A stretch of 64,000 nt of DNA, taken from contig OY288256.1 of NCBI GenBank assembly GCA_958450325.1, positions 15,470,557-15,534,556 of the forward strand, read 5' to 3'. The notes under the pieces were generated by a model. The model worked only from the letters and a program-made list of their open reading frames with translations, searched no databases and was not told where the DNA came from. The stretch is from Agrostemma githago (taxonomy: Eukaryota; Streptophyta; Magnoliopsida; Caryophyllales; Caryophyllaceae). How positions within the stretch are numbered: position 1 is the stretch's first letter; each line of letters starts with the position of its first letter. This document shows positions 45,951 to 57,471 of the stretch, piece by piece. Both the position numbers and the translations under genes were made by a program.

Positions 45951-46827
45951 GATTTCATCTATTATAGCCTTTGGTTAAACGAGCTATTTCAGAGATAGAA
46001 AAATCCTCTTGGTTTTGATATTGTAGTCAGCTCTACCGTTTTTGCTGTTATCTAGAGTCGAAATTCTTGTGTTTTCTCTGCGTTCCTGTTTCCTAATATT
46101 CTGTTGAAGTTTGAATTCATTTTTTTCCGAGTAGAAACCTGCAATCACATATAGCACTTAGCTTGGCTAAAAGTATCCTGCATCAAGTGTGTTTCCAACC
46201 TGTCAGACTCGGTCGCTTTCTGTTTGAAATGAAGTGTCCAATTATCCTATCCATCCAAGATTGTCTAGTATAGTTGACTGGCTTTGCACAATGTTTGGTG
46301 TGTGGGTTTGAGCCTCTGATGTGAAGTTTCGACATCTGTTCTTGGAAGAGTTTGCTTTCACTGAGAGGAGAAAAAATTATGAGCACTTGTTTAGCGGGCA
46401 GATGCGAATTGGAGTAATACTGTCGAATAATCATGGAATACTTGTTTTTTTAATGTACATATCAAAGTCCTGACTGGTGGGACTTGTGCCTTGGCCTCCT
46501 CGAGTAAGTCTCCCCGTGATGGATATCCGGTTAAATATCATCACATAGGTGAGTAAATTATCGAAAAATATGTTATCCAGCCATTAAATTATACGACGAA
46601 TTCAAATATGTCATCAAATTTTGAAAAAAATAATAATTTAATTGAGTTTTCAAGGTTCTAATCAAGTTGATGGTTCTCACATGATCTTAAATCTGTATAT
46701 CCAATTCTTAATTTAAGCAAAGGACAATCAAATCATCAAACAATCAATAATCTCAATTAGCATTCTTAATTAGACGTCCTTAGCTTAGCGTAGTTCTTTA
46801 TCTTCTCCCTTAGGGATTGAATTCTCT
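45951..46827. other. Downstream region of RPS19
   Basis: 3' untranslated and intergenic sequence. The minus-strand open frame at 46183-46434 has no family features and is probably spurious. Confidence 0.4.
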
Positions 46828-47123
46828 TAAGGGCTCGCTTGAAATGTGGGTAATTATTTCGGGGTAATAAAGCAAAAATAAACTAGAATATGATGGAAAG
46901 TAATAATGATGCTAAGCGAAAATGGAGAAAATTATGGAAATCTAGCTTATTTGGGGGGAAATTATTACTCCCCCAAGTAATGCATTACCCCCCAATGGGG
47001 ATAATTATTCCCCCTCATATGCCTTTTACACTATAAAATGTCACAACCAAACAACAAATTCATTCATTTTTAGTTCATTTTTTTTCCCCCGGAATAATTA
47101 CTCTCATTCCAAGCGAACCCTAA
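46828..47123. mobile_element. MITE with TAA target site
   Basis: The element at 46831-47120 begins GGGCTCGCTTGAAATG and ends CATTCCAAGCGAACCC, inverted termini with one mismatch and a small offset, flanked by TAA at 46828-46830 and 47121-47123. Its interior has GGGGTAATAA / TTATTACCCC-type words. It resembles PIF/Harbinger MITEs and is a different family from 42802-43813. Confidence 0.7.
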
Positions 47124-47451
47124 GTCTTAACCTTTGATATAGGTGCTTGTGATTATAACATCCAGGTCATCACAAGTTAGTACTGGGATGGAGGTACAAT
47201 TCCGATCACCTACCCTTGTTTTCTTGGATTCGTATGTGTTGTTGTGGAATGTGAATAACGTTTCTTTATTAGTAACGACCCTGTCTTATTTGACTATTCA
47301 ATCGAATAAAGTCTGAAAGTATTTCAAGATTTTACTCCGTATTCATTACAACAGCGTACCAAATTTAGAAGGATAATTTTGACTTTCAAGTATCGTACGA
47401 TATTGCACTTGATTCCAAAGTGAACAATAAATAAAACAAATTTAATGTTAT

Positions 47452-47631
47452 TCTCTCCGTCTCAATCAATAATTCATACTTATTTTTGGGAGTGTCAGTC
47501 AATAGTTCACACTTTTTTTTGTAAAATTTACCCTCCATTTTTGTTAGTAAATTAACAATAATTCTTCTTTCACTACCTTACTAATCGTGTATAAAAAAGA
47601 AAGGTAACCTTTTAAATGGGACGGAGGGATT
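47452..47631. mobile_element. Stowaway-like MITE
   Basis: Ends TCTCTCCGTCTCAATCA and GGGACGGAGGGAT are imperfect inverted forms of the CTCCCTCCGTC terminus typical of Tc1/mariner Stowaway elements. About 180 bp, non-coding. Confidence 0.6.
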
Positions 47632-50518
47632 ACGTTGTAAGATAGTACTATTATCCTGAGATTTCTAACGTGAAAAAAGGGGTCAAACAGCACATTAGTG
47701 AAGTAAATAAAAATAATGCTGAATTTACATCGGTAAAGGAAGAGGAAAAGAAGTCAAGGTTTACTGAAGTGCAGGCAATGAAAATAGACATCAGAATTTC
47801 AGTGTACTTTTTTGGCAACTTCAGCTACTAAATTATTATGTGGATCACGAAGCTGAGTGGGGGTGAGCATCATATACAATTGACTTATGTTTATTTTTAA
47901 TATGTTTGACTATATCAGTAGCATTTCTCACCCAAAAGTCAAAACGCCGGCAAAAGCTATTTTAAAAAGGTGGGTGTCATATTTGTGTTGGGGGTTCATG
48001 TATGTCTGATGTCCTTAAAATGAAGGGACCTGAGTGAAGTTGTCAAAGCTGAGGGAGCGCACTCAATTGGTCACTCACTCCCCATGCATGTCTCTTAGAC
48101 AGACAGTTGGACGACTGACATAGTCCCCTCCCATGCCTCATGCCTTCACTTTTACACATATATTCCTTTCTTCTTCTCCATGTTTCTCCCCTACTCACCT
48201 TTGCTTTATGGATGGGTCAAGTATAGCCCAAACAAAGTTAATCCAACCCAAACCCTTCAATTCATGTATAGTCGGATCTTTACATGCTCGATCAAGACCC
48301 GAGTCAAATCAATCACACCCAAATGACTTGTAACCAAAGCACTCAATATCTATGTTCTTCAGGAAGTTTAAATCTTGATGATGCCAGTGGATTAGTAAAA
48401 TAGAGTTTGTTTCCTCCGATTTATTACTCCTATTTGGAATGATTCAGACATACACCTCCTATTGTAATGGGCAGCCACCAACGGACGGTCCTGGGAGATT
48501 ATTCAACTTTGCTAGCTTTTCTATCTAAGACTACTATTATTAAGTGAGTCTCCGTTCTGACGTGCTATCAAATCGTGTATTATCTATAATGGACAATGTA
48601 CTTATATTTTTCTATTTAAATGATTAAATATTTTTTCATCGATTACATTATTATTTATACGGATATTTTTGTCACAAACAACAATTTGTATTATTGATCA
48701 AGAAGAAGAATGAGTAATAATAGTCAACCACAAAGTGAAATACTAATTGCTCCTTGGACTAATTAATATTAGGGGCCGAGGGCACTACTACTAGTGACTA
48801 GTCTTCTAATACATTACGGCCATTATCACTACCAATTGATGACATGAATGAACACAAACTCTGGTGAACTAATTGTTATTGTTAATGGGAATAAATAAAT
48901 CATGGTTCAATTAGAGAATTTGGTACAAGAGTTGACTTCCAACTTTCACTTTGGTACTAGTGTACTACCACACCACAACACAAGCACCCGCTAATAACTA
49001 CTGTATCTACTTTACTTCGAAACCCTGCACTTCTATTTACCAAACATTATCCATCTTTGTAGTTTACGTACCAAAAATAATTTTGGACTCTTTGTCTTAC
49101 TTTTATGTCCTATTCTACATGTCACTCCATATATTAGATATGACACATCGCCTATTGCATATATGAATAAAACATACATGCTTACATATGAGACATGCAC
49201 AAATTAAAGGTGGGGATAGAGGGAAAATCCGCTTACATACGAATTACTCGTAATATATACGGAGTAGTCGACTATGTATGTTTGTGTGACCCCCCCCCCC
49301 CCATACAGGCCACAAGGACCACAATATGGAGTATAATGATGCTATGACGATAATGGAGTATGTATTTCTATTTTTCTAAGTAGCAGGAGCCAGGAGCCAG
49401 GAGTATAATTGATTGGGTTATAAATGTGTGTGAATGAGATTTCTTTTGATGCTTCTACTGATCACTTGTTACCATATTCAGCTCACACAGTACACCTAAT
49501 AATCAAAACTAGGGAGGATGGATGGATAACAAAAGCATGCACCTTCTTTTTTGTTTTCCATCACATGCCAGATCAGATATATATACTTTCACTATGAAAA
49601 ATCTGCATTGAATCATTGAATATCAATGCAAGGTTATTATGGTAATTAGTCACCACTCACCAGCATTTACTACTCCATATCTTTGGACTGAATTAGAAAC
49701 GATAGTAGAAACCGTATGTGAAAAAAGAAACTGAAACTTTTGTAATTAAGCTGTAACATGAAAACAACAGCTAGCAGCTACCTTAAATTATTCCTGCACA
49801 ACCCCCAATTACATACACAGTAGATCAGATTAAGTTACTTGTAGTACGGATCGGAGTATTTATATTTCATCACCTTGCCCTCCAAATTAATTAATGTAAG
49901 CTTCTTAACAATAATATAAACCGATAGAGCTTTAATGCCTTAGCTTGGCGGTCTTACCAAACTCGAAGCCCTGCTAACCACTATCAAGAACAGTATAACT
50001 AATAAAAGACACAATGCAAGGTGAAGTTGCATTGTAAAGTAGGAACATTATTCATTCACTTTCTCAGGTAGTAGTACTATATGAAACGGCGACTACGCTA
50101 CAGAAATGAATTGAAGGCTTAAAAAAAAAAATAAAGGAAAACATACAGAAACTCCTAGTATGATTCAAGCAAAGTAATAAATGGGACTTAACATTTGTTC
50201 AAACTAGAATGGTTTCTCATTAATACAGACATTTAGTCTAAATAATTAATGTAATACTCCCCCTACTAGTAATAATAGTAGTGAATTAATTTGCTTAAGG
50301 AAACAACTAATACTACTACTAGTAGTACTTTCTATGACCAAGTAATCGGCCAGTCATATTGTATTTAATGAATTTCATCAAGTGGCCTGGTGCAAATAAC
50401 AAAACTAGCTAATTAACCAATGCAAGATAATCCCCAAAAATTTTATGTGTTTCAATTTGATTGATTACCTCTTGAATTTTGTGATCTTAATTCCACAAGT
50501 TGACTAATACTAAACTCT
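47632..50518. other. Intergenic region between RPS19 and the zinc-finger gene
   Basis: About 2.9 kb with no credible gene. The plus-strand open frames at 48133-48333 and 48951-49166 lack family features. A C-run occurs at 49290-49302, and GTAATA/TACTACTA-type microrepeats occur at 50260-50330. The last part is downstream sequence of the minus-strand zinc-finger gene. Confidence 0.45.
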
Positions 50519-51394
50519 TCATCGATCATAATCATGATCAACCTCAACCGGTGCAGGAAGATTAAGAGCAATCATACTTTCTGAAATAATCTCCCTTTTC
50601 TGAGCATTAGTGGTTACCTCTAATTGTACATCAGCAGGATTATTATTTCCAGTGACGACGACATGAGATCTCTTATGTCCACCTAGTGCTTGCCCTGAAG
50701 CAAACACTCTTAGACAAACCGGACATTCATGAACAACCTTCTGCTTCTCCTCTAGATCTTCTTCCTCCTCCCTCGCCACATTGCATTGCTGCTTCTCGTT
50801 GTTATTATAAGTAACGGAGACGACACGGTTTTTCTTGTGGCTAGCACGGTGGCCTCCTAGAGCTTGGTACGACTTGAACACTTTGTTACAAGTCTCACAC
50901 TTGTACCTTTTCTTGTATGACGACGATACTGCTACAGGTGATGCTACGATCTCATCACCGTGCCACCTGTCGCGTGACATCATCATAAGACAAAATGCAA
51001 CATCTTCCTCAGAAGTAACCTCAGAAATGGAACTACTACCCGTTTGTTGCTCAACATCATTATTATAATACTTATCAAAATCATCATCATCGTCGTCATC
51101 ATCACAATTGAACTTATAATCCTGAAGATTACGCATTAATAAGGAGGAGACGGGTTTTCGAGGTCGTTTGGATCTTCTCCGAGTGAGGTTCTTAGTGGAC
51201 TCAGTGTCACTACCCCTGTCATCATGCAGGGTAACAATCTCCCCTTCCTCGGCCTCGGATTCAGAAGAAGAAGAAGAGAAACGCGGGGGATGGACGACGA
51301 CGGGCATGTTCATCATGTGGGACCTCATGTGCCCACCCAAGGCTCTTCCATTAGAAAACTTCCTGTAACAAAGTTTACATCTATGTTTCTCCAT
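50519..51394 (-). CDS. C2H2 zinc-finger repressor, ZAT1/ZAT4/ZAT9 type
   Basis: A 291-residue single-exon nuclear transcription factor. Three plant C2H2 fingers: C6-C9-H22-H26 with GRALGGH, C166-C169-H182-H186 with QALGGH, and C224-C227-H240-H244 with QALGGH. The first finger at the very N-terminus and two paired C-terminal fingers is the arrangement of the Arabidopsis ZAT1/4/9 group. A basic RRRSKRPRK stretch (residues 72-80) is a likely nuclear signal. Residues 98-105 are an aspartate run. DVAFCLMMMSRD (131-142) is a conserved block of this group. LNLPAP (277-282) is an EAR/DLN-type repression motif that recruits corepressors in plants. The ATG chosen begins MEKHRCKLC, as in relatives. No breaks: this looks functional. 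The exact orthologue cannot be named from sequence alone. Confidence 0.92.
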   Translation of the reverse strand: MEKHRCKLCYRKFSNGRALGGHMRSHMMNMPVVVHPPRFSSSSSESEAEEGEIVTLHDDRGSDTESTKNLTRRRSKRPRKPVSSLLMRNLQDYKFNCDDDDDDDDFDKYYNNDVEQQTGSSSISEVTSEEDVAFCLMMMSRDRWHGDEIVASPVAVSSSYKKRYKCETCNKVFKSYQALGGHRASHKKNRVVSVTYNNNEKQQCNVAREEEEDLEEKQKVVHECPVCLRVFASGQALGGHKRSHVVVTGNNNPADVQLEVTTNAQKREIISESMIALNLPAPVEVDHDYDR

Positions 51395-51505
51395 ATTTTT
51401 TTTCCAACTAAACTAAACTTATATTTTTGAAGTAATTAAGGTGAACTTTGCGTGAAAAGTGAGAAGAGAGAGAGACAGATGAGGGGATGTGTGGAAGTTT
51501 GAAGC

Positions 51506-51514
51506 TATAATATA
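51506..51514 (-). promoter_or_regulatory. Probable TATA box of the zinc-finger gene
   Basis: The minus strand reads TATATTATAG about 115 bases upstream of the ATG, followed by a CT-rich leader (plus-strand GAGAGAGAGAGAC near 51465). A second TATA-like word occurs further up near 51572, next to a GGA repeat. Confidence 0.45.
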
Positions 51515-51520
51515 TGAGTA

Positions 51521-52432
51521 GGTAACAAGCATTCCTTAGCTTCACCAAGGGAGGAGGAGGAGGAGGAGATATATAAGTTTTTTTTTTGTTTTTGTTTTTG
51601 TTTTTGGTAGTATTAAATTTTGTTGTGGGAAAAGAAACGGCAAATTGAATTTGAGGGAGGGTTACTAAATAACGCGTTTGTTTGCATAAACCGTGAATAA
51701 TACAAGAACCCGTTTTCCTACTTTTACTAGTCTTTTCTTTTCTTTTCTATTTCTTCAATTCATTACTTCATTAATGCCACCTTGTACTAAGGCAACAAGT
51801 AGCATGGAATAGGAACACTTCAAAACTTATTAATTGCCTTGTTCAAAAACATATTAGGGAGTAATTACAAAAGTCAATTACTCATATCTTATTAATAAAT
51901 CAATAATATCCGATGTCAATTGAAGATGTACAATTGTGGATTATTATAGTTTCAAGGTCGAATTTCTTTTTCCCTTTATTGTGTCGATTATACATCTCCG
52001 GATTAATAAATAATACGATTACAGAGTATATTATTCTTTTTGTTCTAGGATACGGAGTAATTAATTGTGGCTCATTGTGACGACACATGCATGACCAAAC
52101 TCGATCACCAAAGTAGCTAGCCATCAAATGTTTGGATGTGAATGGGGTGCATATACAAAGAATAATACTAGAAGCATATTTTACGTATGGAGGAGATAAT
52201 GTAATCACATATTCCCATGTTAAGCAAGATACTCGTACTACTCCCTCTCTTCTTTAAATTTGTAACATTTGTTTTTGCACGTGAAATAAGGTTGTGAGTG
52301 TGAACAACTAGTAAAGTAAAACACCCCATCACCAACAAAAATATAACCATTATAGAAATATGATAATTCTACTGAAATTACCTTAAAAGAAATATATATG
52401 TTGCAATTCTAAAGAACCGGATGAAGTATTTA
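51521..52432. other. Upstream region of the zinc-finger gene
   Basis: Non-coding. It contains a (GGA)n run at 51549-51567 and, from about 52236 to 52442, CTCCCTC... / ...ACTAGGGAGTA ends that may be an eroded Stowaway-like MITE. The minus-strand open frames at 51900-52350 look spurious. Confidence 0.4.
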
Positions 52433-52758
52433 CTAGGGAGTAGTGACCTGGCAAAATGGGTCAACGAGTCGAGTTCGGGTTGAGTCAGCTTCGGGTTGGG
52501 TCACTTTCTGGTTATTAAAATCAGGTCGACTTCGGGCCGGGCTGGGTTATTTCGGGTTCGGGTTTGCTATTTTCAACTCTTTTAAGGGATATAAAGTCGT
52601 TTTTTATAATAATAGTCATGTCAGTTTTAAGTTAAGCTGGGTCTATTCGGGTTACGGATCAACTTCGGGGCTTCAGTTCAGGTGTCGGATCGAGTTTAGA
52701 TTGAATTATTCGGGTCGGATCATTCGGGTCGAACCAGTTTTGCCGAACCTAGGGAGTA
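52433..52758. mobile_element. GGGTCG-rich MITE with 10-bp flanking repeats
   Basis: The element at 52443-52748 has ends GTGACCTGGCAAAATGGG and ACCAGTTTTGCCGAAC (imperfect inverted termini around GGCAAAA). It is flanked by identical CTAGGGAGTA at 52433-52442 and 52749-52758. A diverged inverted copy lies at 42193-42482. A long flanking repeat suggests a Mutator- or hAT-type source; the exact boundary could be 8-10 bp. Confidence 0.7.
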
Positions 52759-52924
52759 CTAGGTAATTCAGCTAAGAAGAACATGGACAAGTTCAAGCAA
52801 AATAACCTTACATAGAAATAATCATTGAAGTTTAGTAAAGAGATTGCTTAGAAAAATGTTCCTACTTTTTCATGACACGATATAAGAAATTACACATTCG
52901 CTTTGACCAAACTTAATTATGTTA

Positions 52925-52951
52925 CTAGGGTAAAAACCCGTACCAGCGTAC
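52925..52951 (-). mobile_element. Probable Helitron 3' end, split by the Tat insertion
   Basis: With the Tat element removed (rejoining 52951 to 63515) the plus strand reads CTAGGGTAAAAACCCGTACC, then AGCGTAC and CGATTTTTAATT. This resembles the Helitron-type terminus at 32991 (CTAGTTGAAAAGCTCGTGC ... GGGCCGATTTTTAG) in spacing and sequence. The hairpin here is poorer, so it is a decayed or diverged copy. Confidence 0.35.
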
Positions 52952-53658
52952 TGTTTGGGATAAAATTCGCACCCTCAGGAGTGACGTGGAATTCTTCAAG
53001 TCAAAGGTCAAAGTCGAGAAGTCAAAGGATCGAAAGTGGAAAAGTCACGAAGTAATACTCGAAGAGTCCAAAGTCATAAAAGTCAAGGATCCAACATGAG
53101 ATAAGTCAACGAATCAACCCAACAGCAGTATTGGGCCAAAGAACAGCCAAATACCAAAGTGGGCAGAAGACAGCCCAACTGCCCGAAGTAACCCTACCCC
53201 AAACACAAGACCCAGTCAAATAATCACTCCCTAGAATTCAGGAAATGCCACCAGAGCAGGAGAAAGATCAGGAGGAAAAAGAGGAAAACAACGGCTAAAA
53301 GGAAGAGAGGGAATATAAGTACAACGACAACAGAAGCATGAAAGGAGACTGAATCTGCAACACACTTCAAACCTAATACACAAAGCATACTAGCAAAATA
53401 TACTCTCCGATAATCCGAAATTGATACTTGTATTCTTTACTCATTTTCTCCATTCATAGTAGACATTTGGCGGGATTCCGACTCCCCCCGCGGTTTTTCC
53501 CACATTGGGTTTCCGCGTCACCAATTTTCGCGTCTTCTTGCTTTCTTTCGTTGTTTGTTCATTCGTTGATTCGATTCATTCCGTTGTTTCGTGAAACGTT
53601 AGCCCGATCACTTTAACCCACAACTTAAATCGTAACCCGGTAAATTTTTACCAAAACA
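52952..53658 (+). repeat. 5' LTR
   Basis: Starts TGTTTGGGATAAAATTCG and ends ACCAAAACA. It is the same length as 62803-63509. A TATA-like word (AATATAAGTA) is at about 53311-53320. Confidence 0.93.
53311..53320 (+). promoter_or_regulatory. Candidate TATA box in the 5' LTR
   Basis: AATATAAGTA, 330 bases before the LTR end, is retained in the 3' LTR at about 63162-63171. It fits a U3/R boundary. Confidence 0.45.
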
Positions 53659-53661
53659 ATT

Positions 53662-53679
53662 TGGCGCCCACCGTGGGAC
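53662..53679 (+). other. Primer-binding site
   Basis: TGGCGCCCACCGTGGGAC, three bases after the LTR end. It matches the class of plant sites complementary to a tRNA 3' end ending GGTGGGCGCCA (probably tRNA-Lys). The tRNA identity is inferred. Confidence 0.75.
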
Positions 53680-53728
53680 ACAGTGATCGTTTGCTAGCCA
53701 AGATTCTACAGTAAAGCGACCTACCGTC

Positions 53729-55543
53729 ATGTCTGGATCCGATCAAAACCTTGTCAGTAGCCAAGATGCCTCCACCCAGCCTGCTGGAGGAACACCATCC
53801 TCAGGGGCAGCAAGCCAGCCCATCACATCATCCACTCAGGCGACCCCTGTCAGTCTGACGGCAGGACCTACACCGACAACCTCCAGACCACCTCAAGGAC
53901 CCCCGACATCAAGGACGCCCAACCCCTTCAGAACCAGTAAGGAGGGTACGCCATCCAAGACACCGGCTCATGGAGGGTTGTTTGGAGATGCGCTCAGGAT
54001 TCCGTCAGCCCCAGACCCTGTGATGGAGATACTTCAGGGGATCAATACTCTGCAGCAAGCAGTGAAGACCTTGCAGAAAGACAACCGGGACATCAGGGCT
54101 CAGATAAAGGCGGTATCAAGGCTGCCACCTGCTCCGGTCCAACCGTCGCTAGAGAGCTTGCCTATGGTATCTAGAGAAGAACCGAGCTCCCACAGAGAAC
54201 CAGCCGTCAGTGGACAGATCTCCAGGATGATTCCTCAGGAGGTGGTCACCAGGCTGGATCTGGAACTATCACCACCCATCCAAACCATTACGCCACAGGG
54301 GCTAGGCTATCTGACCCGGGGTCCCACACCCGACAGATCGCACGTCTCAGGTAATCTCTTCTCCGGCATCGAAAACCGAGAGACTAACTCATTATCTCTT
54401 ACAGGTACCCCAATCCATCAGACGCCAGGATGGCAACCAGCGCAATCACCAGGAATGCACCCCTCGTCCAACAACCAACCCTCTAGAGGGGCGTGGGCAG
54501 CATCTACCCCCAGCCAACAGGCGCCAAGATTGCAGCCAGAAGCGCCAATCCATCCGCCGACTGTCAGCAACAGTCCACTCCCTGGAGCGAATTGGCCATC
54601 CAGAGCCTCGTTCCAGCAAGCACCAGAGTGGCAACTCAGACCTGAAGTAGCTGCGTTCCCTCTGCCGCCTCCTCCAAACAATCTACACCTTGGAGGACCC
54701 CAAATAGGAAGTACACCTTTCAGCTTTTTCCCTCCTGTTTCTAACCCTCCTACAGGAACCAACAGTACTGCAGACCAACAGTCCCAAGAACTGAAAGAGT
54801 TGAGGGAGCTGATCAATAAAATTCCTGGAATGCCGCGCCCCCTGGAGAGAGCAGCCAGAGACAGCTATGCAGACTCGCCCTTCACCGATGAGCTGGCCTG
54901 CGTTGCTGTGCCCAAGGGCTTTGTGCCACCAGCCATGACGCTCTATGATGGCACTGCAGACCCCTTGGACCACATCAACCAGTACAAGCAAAAAATGATG
55001 GTGGTAACCGCCACAGGGCCTCTGAAGGAAGCTTGCATGTACAAAGGGTTCGGCTCCACCCTCTCAGGAGCAGCCCTTCATTGGTTCGTTGGTCTGCCGA
55101 ACAGAAGTATCACCTCCTTTGCTGATCTGGTTAATGCTTTCAATCAACAATTCGCCAGCAGCAGAAAACCGGAGAAGCAAACTAGTGATCTGTACCGGGT
55201 AGTGCAGAGATTCGAAAAATATACGCGAGATTTCCTCAACAGATTCAATAGGGAGAAAGTAACTATTCCTAGATGTGAAGTGGCCACCGCCATCGAAGCT
55301 TTCCGTCAGGGGCTCCTCCAGGATTCAGATCTTTACAAAGATCTCACCAAGTATCCCTGCGCTACATTCGAAGATGTGCAGACCAAAGCATTGGCAGCCA
55401 TCAGGATAGAGGAAGATTCGGGCCCCAGAAGGGCTACCTATGGTTCTGAGCATGTTTCCAGGAAGGCACCAACCGAGAAGAGGGGCGAAAGATCCAAGCC
55501 CTACGACAGAAATGTTCACAAGATCTCTGAAGAAAAGGATTGA
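53729..55543 (+). CDS. Tat gag polyprotein, N-terminal part
   Basis: A 604-codon open frame from an ATG 70 bases after the LTR. Residues 1-390 are proline/serine/threonine/glutamine-rich and low complexity. Residues about 395-560 are the gag core (DGTADPLDHINQYKQKM, GAALHWFVGLPNRSITSF, FNQQFASS). The frame ends at a TGA (55541-55543) in a charged segment. The downstream zinc-binding part lies in another frame from about 55555, so this gag is missing its nucleocapsid unless readthrough and a frameshift occur. The unusually long P/S/T/Q-rich N-terminal region is noteworthy for gag. Confidence 0.8.
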   Translation: MSGSDQNLVSSQDASTQPAGGTPSSGAASQPITSSTQATPVSLTAGPTPTTSRPPQGPPTSRTPNPFRTSKEGTPSKTPAHGGLFGDALRIPSAPDPVMEILQGINTLQQAVKTLQKDNRDIRAQIKAVSRLPPAPVQPSLESLPMVSREEPSSHREPAVSGQISRMIPQEVVTRLDLELSPPIQTITPQGLGYLTRGPTPDRSHVSGNLFSGIENRETNSLSLTGTPIHQTPGWQPAQSPGMHPSSNNQPSRGAWAASTPSQQAPRLQPEAPIHPPTVSNSPLPGANWPSRASFQQAPEWQLRPEVAAFPLPPPPNNLHLGGPQIGSTPFSFFPPVSNPPTGTNSTADQQSQELKELRELINKIPGMPRPLERAARDSYADSPFTDELACVAVPKGFVPPAMTLYDGTADPLDHINQYKQKMMVVTATGPLKEACMYKGFGSTLSGAALHWFVGLPNRSITSFADLVNAFNQQFASSRKPEKQTSDLYRVVQRFEKYTRDFLNRFNREKVTIPRCEVATAIEAFRQGLLQDSDLYKDLTKYPCATFEDVQTKALAAIRIEEDSGPRRATYGSEHVSRKAPTEKRGERSKPYDRNVHKISEEKD

Positions 55544-55554
55544 AGGAGAGCCCA

Positions 55555-56484
55555 TGACTCCCACCTAAAATAAGCGAGTACGGGTTCTCTACCAACCTTG
55601 CCGGACTGCTCAGGGCCCTAAAAGAGTTGGGGCGCAAAGTCAGGTGGCCCAGGAGACAAGAGTATACCAACGACCGTAGAGACACCAGGAAGAGGTGTGA
55701 GTTCCATGATGATATTGGGCATAACACCGAAGAGTGTGTCCTCCTCAGGAAGGAAGTGAAGTACCATTATGATCAGGGAAATCTGGATCACCTGATGTCT
55801 AGAAACTCCAGCAGAGTAAATGCAGCAGAGCAGGTGCTGCCTTCGCCCCCTCCGCTGTGCACCAGAATTGTCAATGTAATCACAGGAGGATCGAAATTGA
55901 GCGGTCTAACGTATTCAGCAGCTAAAAGGCACGCTTCCCATTCCAGAGAGGACAAGCCAGAACACTCCTGCAGAATCAGCTGTCCAGACCTTCCAGCCGT
56001 CACCTTTGATGAATCTGATGCGGAATCATCTCCAGAATCCCATCATGATGCCCTAATTATCACGCTCTCCATAGTGAATTGCACTGTGAGGAAGATACTG
56101 GTGGACACCGGAAGCTCTGTCAACCTTATCATGTTAGAAACCTTGCAGAACATGGGATTCAGTGAGGAGGACCTGAGCAAGAGAGCGGTGCCCCTTATAG
56201 GATTCAACGGGGAAACCAAATATTCCCTGGGAGAAATTACAATTCCTACCTACGCTGGAGGGGTAAACAAGCAGGTACGGTATTTGGTTATTGACGGTCC
56301 GTCCACCTACAACATGATCCTGGGGAGACCGTGGATACATGAGATGAAGGCCATCACGTCCACCTACCACAAGTGTTTGAAGTTCCCCACACCCTGGGGA
56401 GTGCAGAAGATCAGTGGTGATCAGAGGGAAGCCAAAGACTGCTACAGAGTGGCGCTGAAGAAGACGACAAGTCCTCCAGCATAG
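55555..56484 (+). pseudogene. Tat gag C-terminus and protease
   Basis: An open frame runs from about 55555 to a TAG at 56482-56484. It starts with EYGFSTNLAGLLRALKE, then CEFHDDIGHNTEECVLLRKE (a zinc-binding nucleocapsid-like stretch, about 55699-55760). It ends with the aspartic protease: LVDTGSSVNLI at about 56098-56130 and MILGRPWIHEMKAITS at about 56311-56360. It is out of frame with the upstream gag and separated from RT by one in-frame stop. The start codon is unclear because it is part of a polyprotein. Confidence 0.8.
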
Positions 56485-57471
56485 CAACTACAGAGTCTTC
56501 ACCTACCTCTGCAGGAGTATCTTGAGCCCCCTCAGGCGGAGATAGATGAAGTCAACTTAGACAAACGGCACCCAGAGCGAAAAGTGCTAATCGGTTCAGA
56601 ATGCACAGGTAATATTCGACAAAAACTTATTGAACTATTGAAAACTAACATGGATTGTTTTGCGTGGTCTCATGATGATATGGTAGGAATAGATCCGAGT
56701 ATCATAACTCACAGGTTAAGCGTGGACCCGAGCTACAAGCCAATCCAGCAGAAGAGGAGGAAGTTTGCTCCAGAGAGGAACCAAGTCATAAACCAGGAGG
56801 TAGATGACCTGCTGGCTGCCGGAAAAATCAGGGAAGTTAAGTACCCAGAATGGCTATCCAACGTGGTAGTAGTCCCAAAGAAGAACGGAAAGTGGAGAGT
56901 GTGTGTTGACTTCACCGACCTGAACAAGGCATGCCCGAAGGACCCATTCCCCCTGCCGCACATAGATGCCATGGTAGATGCCACAGCAGGCCATGAGATG
57001 CTGACCTTCCTCGATGCATGGAGCGGATACAACCAAATCAAGATGCATCCATCAGATCAGGAGAAAACTGCGTTCAGATCTGAGAGAGGTATCTATTGTT
57101 ACAATGTTATGCCTTTTGGTCTGAAAAATGCAGGATCCACCTACCAAAGGCTGGTCAACATGATGTTCAAAAAGCAAATTGGCAATACCATGGAGGTGTA
57201 TATTGATGATATGGTCGTCAAATCCAAGCAAGCCTCACAGCACACGGCCCATCTAGAAGATGCTTTCAACACCCTGAGGGAGTACAAGATGAAGTTAAAC
57301 CCATCAAAATGCACGTTTGGAGTATCCTGTGGGAAATTTCTAGGGTACATGGTCACCCAGAGGGGAATTGAAGCTAGGACAGAACAGATCAAAGCCATCC
57401 TGCAGTTGGAGTCTCCACAGAAACCGAAGGATGTGCAGCGATTGACTGGAAGGATTGCCGCCCTGAAATAG
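56485..57471 (+). pseudogene. Tat reverse transcriptase
   Basis: This continues in the protease frame after one stop. RT motifs: VNQEV-type palm entry, VVVPKKNGKWRVCVDF, PFPLPHIDAMVDATAGHEML, FGLKNAGSTYQRLVN and the catalytic YIDDMVVKS at about 57198-57224. It ends LTGRIAALK and a TAG at 57469-57471. Dropping one base near 57465 restores agreement with the usual continuation NRFISRSSDRC, so a single-base insertion is the likely cause. Confidence 0.85.

Noticed and set aside
49290..49302. C-homopolymer of 13
   Set aside because: Simple sequence, also prone to assembly error; no structure around it.
54418..54991. Minus-strand open frames opposite gag
   Set aside because: They mirror the proline/glutamine-rich gag codons and have no splice or domain pattern, unlike the true antisense gene at 60673-62590.
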